DNA of 64,000 nucleotides from Bacillota bacterium (GCA_023407175.1 JAEYMU010000024.1:1-64000), one strand, 5' to 3'. Counted from the stretch's first letter, positions 55,158 to 64,000 are shown. Translations and numbers: made by a program. The notes: generated by a model from the letters alone, not told the origin.

Positions 55158-56126
55158 ATGATATTTTTGAATGGAGCCGGATATGGGCCCTTCCCCAATG
55201 GGAGCTGCTTCCCCGTTATCGAAAGTGAGGATTGCCGGATTTACCGCATAACAGATGGAGCGGGAGACGGCATGATGACCTTTTATCAGGTGTTTCCCGG
55301 TGTGTTTGTGATTTATAATGATTTTCATATGCAATCCTGTGAATCTGGTTTTCGTCCGGATGGAGATATGCTTTGCATTGATCACTGCCGCGAGGGGCAT
55401 ATGGAGCAGGAAATTGAAAAGGGAGTATACTCATTAATAAGGGCAGGAGACCTGAAGGTTGACCATAGACTTCAACATACCGGTCATGTGGAATTTCCCC
55501 TGCAGCATTTTCATGGAATCAGTATTGTATTCCAGATGGAGCAGGCAGTAAAATCCATTCCTGTTGAAATCAAGGATTTCCCGGTGGATTTATATTCCAT
55601 CCGGCAAAAATATTGTGATGACCGCAAGCCCTTTGTAATCCCGGGTGAAAAATGCATCGAGCATATTTTTACAGAGCTTTATACGATTCCGGTAAAAATA
55701 AAGAAACATTATCTGAAGGTAAAAATCTTTGAGCTTCTGCTTTACCTGGATGCGCTGGAATTATCTGGTGCGAAGGAGGAGCGGCCCTATTTTTATAAAA
55801 CTCAGGTGGAAAAGATCAAGGCAATCCACAGTCTGCTGACAGCAAATCTGGAGGAGCATTTTACATTGGAGGAGCTGGCGAAAAGATTTGATATTCCCCT
55901 CACTACTCTGAAAAGCTGTTTTAAATCCACCTATGGAAATTCGGTATTCGCCTATATGCGGGTTTACCGCATGAATTATGCTGCCAATTTGCTGCGGCAG
56001 GAACGGAATCTGACCATAACGCAGATCGCGGGAAAAGTAGGCTATGACAGTCCGGGTAAATTCGGGACGGCATTTTGTGAGGTCATGGGAAGCACACCGC
56101 TTGCCTACCGAAAATTTTTCGTCTGA
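55158..56126 (+). CDS. AraC family regulator of the ECF/ABC locus
   Basis: 322 residues if ATG 55158 is used; GGAG touches that ATG, so TTG 55167 (9-nt spacing) may be the real start. C-terminal double HTH: EEHFTLEELAKRFDIPLTTL, FAYMRVYRMNYAANLL and ITQIAGKVGYDSPGKFGTAF. N-terminal half is the sensing part, resembling regulators of siderophore-type ABC pairs. It lies between the ECF genes and the two ABC half-transporters and most likely controls them. Confidence 0.85.
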   Translation: MIFLNGAGYGPFPNGSCFPVIESEDCRIYRITDGAGDGMMTFYQVFPGVFVIYNDFHMQSCESGFRPDGDMLCIDHCREGHMEQEIEKGVYSLIRAGDLKVDHRLQHTGHVEFPLQHFHGISIVFQMEQAVKSIPVEIKDFPVDLYSIRQKYCDDRKPFVIPGEKCIEHIFTELYTIPVKIKKHYLKVKIFELLLYLDALELSGAKEERPYFYKTQVEKIKAIHSLLTANLEEHFTLEELAKRFDIPLTTLKSCFKSTYGNSVFAYMRVYRMNYAANLLRQERNLTITQIAGKVGYDSPGKFGTAFCEVMGSTPLAYRKFFV

Positions 56127-56177
56127 TCGGTCAATTTATGTCCTTGCAGAGAAGCTGTAAAAATAGAATTCCTTTAT

Positions 56178-56213
56178 AATCAGACCGGCCGTGGAACTTG
56201 GGACGGTCTGATT
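56178..56213 (+). terminator. Hairpin after the AraC gene
   Basis: AATCAGACCG / CGGTCTGATT, 10-bp perfect stem with 16-nt loop, followed by TATT only; a weak terminator that may allow read-through into the ABC genes. Confidence 0.5.
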
Positions 56214-56237
56214 TATTAAAAGGAAGGAATGGTAGAA

Positions 56238-58019
56238 ATGAAACAAACGGACAGAGGTAAACGCTGGATTTTGATATTGCTCTCGTTTGCGGCAGGGAGC
56301 AGATGGAAAATGGGCTTAGCTTTGATTTGCTCCCTGATCAGTGTTATGGGTGGCTTTATCCCTTATGTTTGCCTGTACCGAATTATGAGGCTATTTGTTT
56401 TTGAAGCACCGGAGGCTGGTCCCTTTTTATTCTGGTGCGGAATATCCATGGCGGGATATATCATTTATATTCTGTTTTTTGGATTTTCAACAGCGCTGTC
56501 CCATGGCGCTGCTTATCATATTCTATACGGTCTGCGTCAGTCGATTGCCGACCGGCTGATGAAGGCACCGCTTGGTAATGTTACAGGAAATGCAATCGGA
56601 CATCTGAAAAATATAATGCTGGATAAGGTGGAGGGAGTGGAGCGGCCGCTGGCGCATATGATTCCCGAGCTTGGAGCAAATATTGTTCTTGCACTGCTTG
56701 TCTTTGGCTATCTGTTTGTTCTGGACTGGAGGATGGGGCTGGCTTCCCTGCTTACATTTCCGATTGCAGCCATTCCCATGCTTGCTTCAGGGAAGGACTT
56801 TCATGAAAAATATGCGGCCTACATGGCAGCTAATGATCATGTGAACAGTGTTATTGTAGAATATGTGGAGGGAATTGAGGTCGTTAAGGCCTTTCACCAG
56901 TCTGCAAACTCCTATGAAAAATTTCATGAAGCCGTTCTATCGTTCAGGCAATTTACACTGGATTGGTTTCAGAGCTCATGGAAATCCATGAATTTGATTA
57001 TGTCTATTTTGCCTGCCACATTTTTGGGAACGCTTCCGATCGGTTTGATTTTGTATAAGCAGGGGAAAATAGATCCGGCCTCGTTTATCATGTGCCTGAT
57101 TCTGGCGTTAAGCTTGCTGCCTGTTTTAATGAAGGCAACTGCATTTATTACGGAGATGAAATCCATGCAATATAACGTTAACGGAGCAAGGGAGCTTCTG
57201 GACATGGAAATTTTACCGGATAACGAAGAGAAGCTGCCGGTGCAAGGCTATCATATTATTTTTGGAAATGTGTCCTTTTCTTATTCTGGGAAAAGGGAGG
57301 AGGACGTATTGCACCATTTAAATTTCCAAATTCGGGAAGGCAGCTTTACTGCTCTGGTCGGCCCCTCAGGAAGCGGAAAATCCACAGTGGCAAAGCTGAT
57401 TGCCCGTTTTTGGGATGTGACGGAGGGGAAAATATTGATCGGAGGGACAGATATAAAGCAGCTCTCTTTGAAGCAGCTTGCCGATTTGGTGAGTTTTGTA
57501 ACACAGGAGAATTTTCTTTTCAACTGCTCGCTGAAGGAAAATATCAGACTGGGAAAGCCCGAAGCAACCGATCAGGAGGTTTATGCGGCTGCGAGAGCGG
57601 CTTGCTGCGATGAGTTTATAAAAAGCTTGGAGAAAGGCTATGACACACCGGCGGGAGAGGCCGGAAAGACCTTGTCGGGAGGTGAAAGACAAAGAATTGC
57701 CATTGCCAGAGCAATCCTGAAAAATGCTCCGATTATCATTCTCGATGAGGCTACCGCATTCACCGATCCGCTGAATGAGGATAAAATCCAGAAATCCATT
57801 GTAGAATTGACCAGGGGAAAGACACTGCTTATCATTGCCCACCGCTTGTCAACCATACAAAATGCGGATCAGATCATTGTGCTGGAAAAAGGAAGCTTTG
57901 TGGAGGGAGGCACACAGGACAGTCTGCTTAAAAGCTGTCCGCTTTACCGCTCCATGTGGAATGCCCATATTGGAGCCAGAGACTGGTTTGTATCCAAAAA
58001 GCAGGAAGGAGAATGCTGA
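56238..58019 (+). CDS. ABC half-transporter, membrane plus ATPase (first of pair)
   Basis: 593 residues; ATG 56238 is chosen because AGGAAGG then has a proper spacing (ATG 56229 is too close). Six transmembrane helices in residues 1-310, ATPase with VGPSGSGKSTVAKLIARFWD, LSGGERQRIAIARAIL, IIILDEATAFTD and IIAHRLSTIQNADQ. The pairing with a second half-transporter, an AraC regulator and MptD-type ECF genes resembles YbtPQ/Irp-like siderophore-type systems of Firmicutes; the transported compound and direction are unknown. Confidence 0.88.
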   Translation: MKQTDRGKRWILILLSFAAGSRWKMGLALICSLISVMGGFIPYVCLYRIMRLFVFEAPEAGPFLFWCGISMAGYIIYILFFGFSTALSHGAAYHILYGLRQSIADRLMKAPLGNVTGNAIGHLKNIMLDKVEGVERPLAHMIPELGANIVLALLVFGYLFVLDWRMGLASLLTFPIAAIPMLASGKDFHEKYAAYMAANDHVNSVIVEYVEGIEVVKAFHQSANSYEKFHEAVLSFRQFTLDWFQSSWKSMNLIMSILPATFLGTLPIGLILYKQGKIDPASFIMCLILALSLLPVLMKATAFITEMKSMQYNVNGARELLDMEILPDNEEKLPVQGYHIIFGNVSFSYSGKREEDVLHHLNFQIREGSFTALVGPSGSGKSTVAKLIARFWDVTEGKILIGGTDIKQLSLKQLADLVSFVTQENFLFNCSLKENIRLGKPEATDQEVYAAARAACCDEFIKSLEKGYDTPAGEAGKTLSGGERQRIAIARAILKNAPIIILDEATAFTDPLNEDKIQKSIVELTRGKTLLIIAHRLSTIQNADQIIVLEKGSFVEGGTQDSLLKSCPLYRSMWNAHIGARDWFVSKKQEGEC

Positions 58020-58020
58020 T

Positions 58021-59766
58021 ATGTTTCGTACGATCAAGAGATTATTGGACTGGGCCGGTAAATACCGTAAACGCCTTTATCTTGGCTTCCTCTGTTCTTT
58101 TATCAGTATGTGGTGCGCTGCGATTCCGACGATTATTGCGGCCTGGGCATTAGAAAAAGTCATAGATGATCTACGAGGCGTTGCCCCTCTTGAATGGAAA
58201 ATAATATACCTTAGTTTACTGGGAATAATCATTTCCATCATGCTCCGCTACTTTTTTTCCTATTGGAAGGCCAGGCTTCAGGAAAGCATCGGCTATGAGG
58301 TCGCAGCGGACGAAAGGATTGAGATCGGCAATGTTTTAAAACGGGTATCCCTCGGGTATTTCGGTAAAAACAGCACCGGAGATCTATTGACTGCAATTAC
58401 CGGGGATTTGTCCAGTCTGGAATTGCAGGGAATGAAGATGATTGATTCCATAGTGAACGGCTATGTAAATCTGCTGGCAATTGTCATGCTATTGCTGGTA
58501 ATCTGTCCTCTGGCAGCCTGTGCCGCCCTTCTGGGCACGGCTTTTTCCATGCTGGCCCTGAACGGAATCAGCAGAAAGAGCAGACAAAACGCACAGGCAA
58601 AGCAGCAATCCCAGGAAAGAATTACTGACGCCGCTCTGGGATATATCCGAGGGCTCCCCATAGTAAAATCCTTTGGACAGGAAGGAATTTCCATTGACGA
58701 GTGGAGAACGGCCTGTGACAGGCACAAGAAGATCAATCTGAAGATTATGCACGGATTTCAGCCGTATAACTGCCTGCATCTATTCTCTGTCAAAATGACA
58801 TCCGTGCTTTTAATTGTGATCTCCGGCATTTATACAATCAACGGAGGTATGACTATGCCGATATTTATATTGGTTGCCATGTTTGCCTACATGATTTTCG
58901 GCGGCATAGAAAATATGAATGATTCCGTCCACATGCTCGGCCTGATTGATACATCCATGGATAAGCTTCGGCAAATCGAGAAAGCAGAGTTTATTGATGA
59001 GGGCGGAAGGGAAATAGCACTTTCTTCCTTTGATATTGATTTTCACAAGGTATCCTTCGGGTATGGGGAAAAAGAAATATTGCATCAGATTTCCTTTCAT
59101 ATACCGCAGCATACGTCAGCGGCTATTGTCGGACCTTCTGGCAGCGGAAAATCCACCATATGCAATTTGATTACCAGATTTTATGATGCAAACAGCGGCA
59201 GCGTACAAATCGGCGGGTATTATGTAAAGGATTTCACCTGTGACAGCCTGCTGACGAACATCAGCATGGTGTTCCAGAATGTATATTTGTTTCATGATAC
59301 CCTTTGGAATAACATAAAATTTGGGAAACCGGGAGCTTCTGATCATGAGATTATAGAGGCTGCGAGAAAGGCCTGCTGCCATGATTTTATTATGGCATTG
59401 CCAGAGGGCTATGACACGATGGCAGGTGAAGGAGGTTCCTCGCTGTCGGGAGGTGAAAGGCAGCGCATCTCCATTGCAAGAGCGATTCTGAAAAATGCTC
59501 CTGTTATTATTCTGGACGAAGCAACTGCAAGTGTTGACCCGGAAAATGAACATTTAATTCAGCAGGCTATCAGTGAACTGGTGCAGGGGAAGACTGTCAT
59601 TACAATTGCGCACCGTCTGGCAACAATTGAGAACGCAGATCAAATTCTTGTGGTTAACGATGGCCGGATTGTCCAGAGAGGTACCCATGAGGAATTGATT
59701 AGGCAGCGGGGTATCTACCGAACCTTTGTTGAAATCCGTGAAAAAGCGGAAGGGTGGCTTCTTTAA
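58021..59766 (+). CDS. ABC half-transporter (second of pair)
   Basis: 581 residues, start one base after the previous stop. N-terminal membrane domain (residues about 1-300, including FLCSFISMWCAAIPTIIAAW and YVNLLAIVMLLLVICPLAA), ATPase with VGPSGSGKSTICNLITRFYD, LSGGERQRISIARAIL, VIILDEATASVD and TIAHRLATIENADQ. It forms a heterodimer with the preceding product by inference from translational coupling. The 220 bp downstream hold no further gene. Confidence 0.88.
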   Translation: MFRTIKRLLDWAGKYRKRLYLGFLCSFISMWCAAIPTIIAAWALEKVIDDLRGVAPLEWKIIYLSLLGIIISIMLRYFFSYWKARLQESIGYEVAADERIEIGNVLKRVSLGYFGKNSTGDLLTAITGDLSSLELQGMKMIDSIVNGYVNLLAIVMLLLVICPLAACAALLGTAFSMLALNGISRKSRQNAQAKQQSQERITDAALGYIRGLPIVKSFGQEGISIDEWRTACDRHKKINLKIMHGFQPYNCLHLFSVKMTSVLLIVISGIYTINGGMTMPIFILVAMFAYMIFGGIENMNDSVHMLGLIDTSMDKLRQIEKAEFIDEGGREIALSSFDIDFHKVSFGYGEKEILHQISFHIPQHTSAAIVGPSGSGKSTICNLITRFYDANSGSVQIGGYYVKDFTCDSLLTNISMVFQNVYLFHDTLWNNIKFGKPGASDHEIIEAARKACCHDFIMALPEGYDTMAGEGGSSLSGGERQRISIARAILKNAPVIILDEATASVDPENEHLIQQAISELVQGKTVITIAHRLATIENADQILVVNDGRIVQRGTHEELIRQRGIYRTFVEIREKAEGWLL

Positions 59767-59988
59767 AGGAGACTTCACACCTGTCTTTTGCGAGACTGAG
59801 CTGTAAGTGCGTCCAGCGAAGGCAAGCACTAAAAAAGATTGATTTAGAGCGGATAAGTCATGTATAATATGAGAGCAGACTGAAATATTATTACACCTTT
59901 CGGCGCAGGCCGGACCGTAGTGTCTGAATTTATGTTACAGGTCTGAACGGCCTGGATGAAAACTAAGTAAAGTGCGAGGGTGGATCCT

Positions 59989-60804
59989 ATGAGAATCGCG
60001 TTATGCCAGAGAACAATTATCAATGACAACAAGAAGGCCAACCTGAAGGAAACGAAAGAAATGCTTGAAAGAGCCGTACAGGGCAGTAAGAGTGTGGACC
60101 TGGTAATGTTTCCGGAATATAATTACGGTGAGGTGCTGTCAGCCGAGCACGGCAGGCTTTACGCCGAGACCCTTGAGGGTGAATATGTTTCGGCTATGAA
60201 GGAACTGGCGCAGGAATATCATGTAAACCTGATTCCCGGAAGCTTTGCAGAAAAAGCGGAGCGGGATTTGAGCTATAATACCATGGTCTTTATTAACAGA
60301 GAGGGAAAGCTTCTCGATGCCTACCGGAAGATTCATCTGGCCGATTCCTCCGGGGCAAAGGAATCGGAGCTTCTAAAAGCAGGCAATGAATTAAAGCTTG
60401 TGAATACGGATTGTGGGAAGATAGGCCTTATGATCTGCTATGACATGCGTTTTCCTGAACTGGCAAGAAGTCTGGTGCTTGCCGGCGCCGATCTTATCTG
60501 TATGTGTTCCTGCTGGCCGATAGGAAGAGTACTCCCTTCCAGAGACATTCACTGGGATACCCTGACGAAGGCAACGGCTCTTTATAACCTTACTTATTTT
60601 GCTGCCTGTAATGTGTACGGTGAAGTACGGGGGAGCTTCCCCTTCGGATATTCCAGAGTGGTTGATCCCTGGGGAAGTGTAATCGCCTGCTGTTCCTCCG
60701 GTACTCAGATTGTTTATGCGGACCTTGATTTTGAGTATCAGAGCTGGGCCAGAAATGAAGCGGCGACCTGGAATAACCGTCGTCCCGAATGCTATAAATT
60801 ATAA
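59989..60804 (+). CDS. Carbon-nitrogen hydrolase (nitrilase superfamily)
   Basis: 271 residues from ATG 59989 (GAGGGTGG upstream; a GTG at 59980 is unlikely). Catalytic triad contexts: Glu in MFPEYNYGEV, Lys in AYRKIHLAD and Cys in GLMICYDMRFPELARSL. It should hydrolyse an amide, similar to omega-amidase-like or YafV/Nit members. Substrate unknown. Stand-alone gene. Confidence 0.87.
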   Translation: MRIALCQRTIINDNKKANLKETKEMLERAVQGSKSVDLVMFPEYNYGEVLSAEHGRLYAETLEGEYVSAMKELAQEYHVNLIPGSFAEKAERDLSYNTMVFINREGKLLDAYRKIHLADSSGAKESELLKAGNELKLVNTDCGKIGLMICYDMRFPELARSLVLAGADLICMCSCWPIGRVLPSRDIHWDTLTKATALYNLTYFAACNVYGEVRGSFPFGYSRVVDPWGSVIACCSSGTQIVYADLDFEYQSWARNEAATWNNRRPECYKL

Positions 60805-60832
60805 GGATAACAGGAATTGCGGCAAAGAGAGA

Positions 60833-61468
60833 CTATTTCTGTTTGAAGGCCCCTTTTAAGGCTTTGCATACAGCGGGAGCGATTACGGCGTTGATGACTG
60901 CTTCCGGAATACCGCTGGTCAGGATTGTGAGCCCGATTACGGCGATTATGGATTTACCTGCGATGGAGGCGTATTGCTCACCGAAAAATAGCCAGATGCC
61001 GCTCATTACAAGCAGTGTATTGGTTAAGCTTCCGAGTGCTCCTCCGATGGAATAGCAAAGCACCCGTTGCTTTCTCCAGAGCTTTGTGAATGCCTGAAGG
61101 CTTGCTCCTGCCACAGTTCCGGCAAGAATACGGGGGACAAAGCAGATTAAAACGCTGCCAAAGTTGCCTGTAAATTCTCCGAAGGAATAAAACGGAGTAA
61201 AAATGAAGGCTGCAATCGGTGTAGGCGGTATAAAGGTCCAAACCAGAAAACTGAATAATCCTGCTATTGCACCCATGGCGGTACCTGCTTTCATACCCAT
61301 AGTTAATGCGGTTATCACTACTGGAACCATCATTAATGTGGCTACGATCGGCCCGATTGCAGGTAATGAGCCCAGGGGTGTAAAGCAGAAGACGGCCTCA
61401 ATTGCCACTAGCATCGAGAATTGAACCAGGAAAATTGTCCTGTTGGTATTTTTTCTTTGTTCTTTCAT
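60833..61468 (-). CDS. ECF transporter S component (folate/pantothenate-type fold)
   Basis: 211 residues from ATG 61468 (CGGAG 7 nt upstream). Six hydrophobic segments of the ECF_trnsprt family (TIFLVQFSMLVAIEAVFCFT, AIGPIVATLMMVPVVITALT, GAIAGLFSFLVWTFI). The ligand cannot be assigned. It follows the TetR gene on the same strand with a hairpin in between, and probably uses an ECF T/A module encoded elsewhere. Confidence 0.8.
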   Translation of the reverse strand: MKEQRKNTNRTIFLVQFSMLVAIEAVFCFTPLGSLPAIGPIVATLMMVPVVITALTMGMKAGTAMGAIAGLFSFLVWTFIPPTPIAAFIFTPFYSFGEFTGNFGSVLICFVPRILAGTVAGASLQAFTKLWRKQRVLCYSIGGALGSLTNTLLVMSGIWLFFGEQYASIAGKSIIAVIGLTILTSGIPEAVINAVIAPAVCKALKGAFKQK

Positions 61469-61484
61469 TATGATCTCCGTTCTG

Positions 61485-61514
61485 GTGCCCACCTGTCAAT
61501 TTAGGTGGCGGCAC
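61485..61514 (-). promoter_or_regulatory. Hairpin between tetR and the ECF S gene
   Basis: On the minus strand, GTGCCGCCACCT and AGGTGGGCAC pair with one bulge around an 8-nt loop, ending about 6 nt before the ribosome site of the S-component gene. There is no T-run; translational effect or mRNA processing is possible. Confidence 0.5.
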
Positions 61515-61534
61515 AATATTTGAAAAGTAAAATA

Positions 61535-62116
61535 TTATCTTATTACTATCAGCTTCTTTATGAAATCAAACTGAGAATCAATCAGCTCGGGGGTAATCCC
61601 GCCTGTCATGGCTAAGGAGCTTAAGCCCTCAATCAAAAACATGATGGTATCCGCTGCGGTATCGGCAAGTTTAGGGTCCATAAGCCCCTTTTTACTGCCG
61701 AGCTTTAATATTTCAGAAATCATGTTTCTGGTATTCCGGAACTGGGAGTTGAAGAAATTCCTGTCGTATCCGCTTTTGTGTGATAGGAAAAATTCATACA
61801 TGGCAAGCTTTAAGCTGCCCTCCATATGAAGCAGACGCTCCTTCTGGGTCCGAAAGAATTGGTTCAGCAATTTCTGAAAATCGGACTCCTCGGTAATGCT
61901 TAGCTCTACCTGTTCTAATTTTTGGCGATTATGTGCTTTGATAACCTCCATAAATATTTGATCCACTGAATTGAAATAAAGATAAATTCCGCCTCTGCTG
62001 ATATTGCATTCATCAATGATATCCTTCATGGTAATACTATGATAGCCGCAGCGAATAAAAAGCTGCTCGGCCTTGCTTAGAATAAATTCACGTTTTTCTG
62101 CTGATTTGGATGACAT
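61535..62116 (-). CDS. TetR family transcriptional regulator
   Basis: 193 residues, AGGAGG 7 nt before ATG 62116. N-terminal HTH (ILSKAEQLFIRCGYHSITMK, DIIDECNISRGGIYLYFNS) and a helical ligand domain. Two TGACA-type palindromes just upstream imply autorepression and control of the ECF S component gene. Confidence 0.9.
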   Translation of the reverse strand: MSSKSAEKREFILSKAEQLFIRCGYHSITMKDIIDECNISRGGIYLYFNSVDQIFMEVIKAHNRQKLEQVELSITEESDFQKLLNQFFRTQKERLLHMEGSLKLAMYEFFLSHKSGYDRNFFNSQFRNTRNMISEILKLGSKKGLMDPKLADTAADTIMFLIEGLSSLAMTGGITPELIDSQFDFIKKLIVIR

Positions 62117-62134
62117 AAATTACCTCCTGAAAAG

Positions 62135-62175
62135 TGACACGCGCGTCATAAAACGATTATATGACACATATGTCA
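62135..62175. promoter_or_regulatory. Two TetR operators
   Basis: TGACACGCGCGTCA (62135-62148) and TGACACATATGTCA (62162-62175), both of the form TGAC-N6-GTCA with centres 27 bp apart, located right upstream of tetR. Confidence 0.7.
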
Positions 62176-62209
62176 TTTTTGTCAACTTCTTTTCAAAAGG
62201 GTAAAAACA

Positions 62210-62238
62210 TTGACTTATTCTTAACAATCCAATATAAT
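62210..62238 (+). promoter_or_regulatory. rex promoter with Rex-box-like sequence
   Basis: TTGACT (62210-62215), 17-nt spacer, TATAAT (62233-62238). TTGACTTATTCTTAACAA (62210-62227) has a full right half of the clostridial Rex site TTGTTAA-N4-TTAACAA and a weak left half, suggesting autoregulation. Confidence 0.65.
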
Positions 62239-62318
62239 TATCAGTATAGGGAATCGCAGGTAATTGTGAAAACTTATGGTTTTATATCATAGGGAATCAG
62301 ACAAGGAGGAATTATATT

Positions 62319-62957
62319 TTGTATAAGAAAGAAATTTCGAAAGCAGTTATTAATAGATTACCAAGATATTACCGCTATTTGGGAGATTTGCTGGAGAAGG
62401 ACGTTGTCCGCATATCCTCCAAGGAATTAAGTGAGAAGATGAAGGTAACAGCTTCCCAGATCCGGCAGGATTTGAATAATTTCGGAGGCTTCGGGCAGCA
62501 GGGCTACGGCTATAACGTGGAATACCTTCACTCGGAAATCGGTAAAATACTGGGTCTTGACACCAGATACAATATGATTATCATAGGAGCAGGTAATCTT
62601 GGACAGGCTTTAGCCAATTACGTGGATTTTGAACGGAGAGGCTTTTATGTAAAGTGTATTTTTGACATCAGTCCAAAGCTGATTGGTACACAGATACGTG
62701 GAATTCCCGTAAGGTCGGCCGATGAACTGGAGGCTTATATCAGCGGAAATAAAGTGGACATTGCCGCAATCACCGTACCGAAGACGAAGGCTCCCACCAT
62801 TGCGGCAGACCTGGTAAAATGGGGGATTAAGGGAATCTGGAACTTTGCTCCGACCGATCTGAATTTACCCAAGGATGTCACAGTTGAAAATGTTCATCTG
62901 GCAGAAAGTCTCATGAAGCTTTCCTACCGGTTATCAGGGAAAGACAATGCGAATTAA
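62319..62957 (+). CDS. rex: Redox-sensing repressor Rex
   Basis: 212 residues, TTG start with AAGGAGG upstream. Winged helix (AVINRLPRYYRYLGDLLEKD, VTASQIRQDLNNFGGFGQQG) and Rossmann domain (IIIGAGNLGQALANY). Rex senses the NADH/NAD+ ratio and represses fermentation and hydrogen/butyrate genes when NADH is low. Confidence 0.95.
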   Translation: MYKKEISKAVINRLPRYYRYLGDLLEKDVVRISSKELSEKMKVTASQIRQDLNNFGGFGQQGYGYNVEYLHSEIGKILGLDTRYNMIIIGAGNLGQALANYVDFERRGFYVKCIFDISPKLIGTQIRGIPVRSADELEAYISGNKVDIAAITVPKTKAPTIAADLVKWGIKGIWNFAPTDLNLPKDVTVENVHLAESLMKLSYRLSGKDNAN

Positions 62958-63006
62958 TTAACAGAAGAAGAGGTCATAAGCAGGGCTTGCCCTACGGAGG
63001 GTTCAT

Positions 63007-63621
63007 ATGGGGAAGAAGGACAAAAAAGCTAATTTCAATCATATTGTTAAGGACAAAAAATTACCGATTCTTACCTTGGATGGACGGTGGCATGAATTAT
63101 TTACGGAGGAACAGAAATCGCCGGAAATGAAGGAACTGGAGCAGAAGGTGAATAACCTCCTAAAGAAACAGGGCAAGCTGGTCAATGATATCAAGGACAT
63201 GAAAAAGCTTAAGAATAATCTGCTGAATGAAATCAGGGAGAATATGAATATCGGGAATGATGCCGCGAGCAGAGCAAAGGAGAAAAAGCTCGATAAAAAC
63301 AAGCAATTTGTCAATGAATTGAATGTTAAGATAGATAATGCCATGGAGGAGCTTGCAGATATTCCTTATCAGATCAAGGAGGTCAACGAGGAGCTGATGG
63401 CAGTAAGCATCAACAGCTTTTATGACTGCATTGAAAGCAATAAGGAAGAGCTGAAGGAGGTTGCTGCCTGGATTAGCGAGATGCGAGAGGAACTGAAACG
63501 AAAAATATTACTGAAGCAGGAACTGGAGACAAGAAATACGAAGATATATACCTATATGCATGATATTCTTGGACATGAGCTTATGGAGCTGTTTGACCGG
63601 GAGCATAACTCCAAGCAATAG
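63007..63621 (+). CDS. Coiled-coil hypothetical protein
   Basis: 204 residues, mostly helical and highly charged, with heptad-like stretches at about 40-75 (LEQKVNNLLKKQGKLVNDIK) and 85-130. No membrane segment. This type of protein is common next to rex/acpS in Lachnospiraceae-like genomes as far as I recall; function unknown. CGGAGG precedes ATG 63007. Confidence 0.75.
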   Translation: MGKKDKKANFNHIVKDKKLPILTLDGRWHELFTEEQKSPEMKELEQKVNNLLKKQGKLVNDIKDMKKLKNNLLNEIRENMNIGNDAASRAKEKKLDKNKQFVNELNVKIDNAMEELADIPYQIKEVNEELMAVSINSFYDCIESNKEELKEVAAWISEMREELKRKILLKQELETRNTKIYTYMHDILGHELMELFDREHNSKQ

Positions 63622-63638
63622 GCAGAATGGAGATTTCT

Positions 63639-64000
63639 ATGATAGCTGGTATCGGTGTTGATTTAATAGAAATAAACCGTGTGGTGCATGCCTGTGAGAA
63701 GGAAGCCTTCTTAAAGCGGTGCTATACGCCCCAGGAGATAGAATTGATCAGGAAGGACAAAAAAAAGGCTGCTGATAACTTTGCAGTAAAGGAAGCAGTG
63801 GCAAAAATGCTTGGGACAGGCTTTCGCGGCTTTACCCCAGTTGATATTGAGGTACTTCGCAATGATTTGGGGAAGCCCTATGTCAGGTTGCACGGCAATG
63901 CGCAGAAGCTGGCAAAGGAGCAGCTGATAACGGATATCCATGTATCCATATCAAATACAGATGATTATTCCAATGCATTTGTTGTCGCTGAAAAGCAGCA
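63639..64000 (+). CDS. acpS: Holo-[acyl-carrier-protein] synthase AcpS (3' end outside window)
   Basis: 120 residues are visible and the frame is still open at the window edge; AcpS is about 125 residues, so nearly all is present. It transfers phosphopantetheine from CoA to acyl carrier protein. Motifs: IAGIGVDLIEINRV (metal-binding Asp) and NFAVKEAVAKMLGTGF, with DIHVSISNTDDYSNAFVVAE near the end. GGAG lies upstream of ATG 63639. Confidence 0.93.
   Translation, partial: MIAGIGVDLIEINRVVHACEKEAFLKRCYTPQEIELIRKDKKKAADNFAVKEAVAKMLGTGFRGFTPVDIEVLRNDLGKPYVRLHGNAQKLAKEQLITDIHVSISNTDDYSNAFVVAEKQ

Overview
The window reads as a Gram-positive strict anaerobe of the Clostridia, most likely a Lachnospiraceae-type organism. 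Supporting signs are AGGAGG-type ribosome binding sites, many TTG/GTG starts, Rex, rubredoxin plus ferritin, a Re-type citrate synthase, ECF vitamin-type transporters and PadR/HAAS and XRE-cupin regulators. No rRNA, tRNA, CRISPR array, insertion sequence or phage gene was recognised.

Layout. 1-5.8 kb: 3' part of a giant surface protein made of Ig-like repeats. 6.0-8.5 kb: an excisionase-type HTH regulator fused to a PBP-like (molybdate-type) ligand domain, and a DUF512 radical-SAM protein on the other strand. 8.8-12.3 kb: two cobalamin-independent methionine synthase family genes. 12.4-22.1 kb: an iron-only (FeFe) nitrogenase operon, anfH-nifI1-nifI2-anfD-anfG-anfK, followed by a NifB-NifX-like protein that has lost all three radical-SAM cysteines, a glutamine amidotransferase, a flavin-binding PNPOx-like protein, a MORN-like repeat protein with a Cys-rich tail, and anfO. 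Its leader carries repeated TGTGACAAA elements, a sigma-A-type promoter and an intrinsic terminator placed before anfH. 22-35.6 kb: housekeeping and accessory genes (XRE-cupin regulator, aroC, AraC regulator, subtilase, PadR/HAAS pair, xylA, ferritin, rubredoxin, a cysteine desulfurase/TtcA-like/TcdA tRNA-modification operon, HD protein). 35.6-40.5 kb: Re-citrate synthase, isocitrate dehydrogenase, GntR regulator and a membrane DUF6273 protein.

40.8-50.1 kb is the second unusual locus: an intact radical-SAM NifB, a NifH, a free NifX-like protein, two tiny ORFs with good ribosome binding sites, a lipoprotein ABC binding protein, nitrogenase-like D and K subunits, the ABC ATPase and permease, and a glutathione-S-transferase-like protein. 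The D subunit keeps P-cluster-type cysteines and a cofactor-type cysteine but not the cofactor histidine. It is therefore not an ordinary nitrogenase. The B-H-...-D-K order resembles the methylthio-alkane reductase (mar) gene set as I recall it, and the transporter suggests that a small organic (sulfur?) compound is imported and reduced. 50.1-64 kb: ABC-F ATPase, an ECF transporter (S, T, fused A) with an AraC regulator and two ABC half-transporters, a nitrilase-family amidase, a second ECF S component under a TetR regulator with two palindromic operators, rex, a coiled-coil protein and the start of acpS.

How the parts may connect (inference): the only catalytically intact NifB here lies in the second locus, so it may supply NifB-co both to the FeFe nitrogenase and to the nitrogenase-like enzyme, while the cysteine-less NifB-NifX protein in the anf operon could act as a cluster carrier. 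A 13-bp match (ATGTGTTATCATG) links the promoter region of the HTH/PBP-like regulator with the palindromic region upstream of the second locus.
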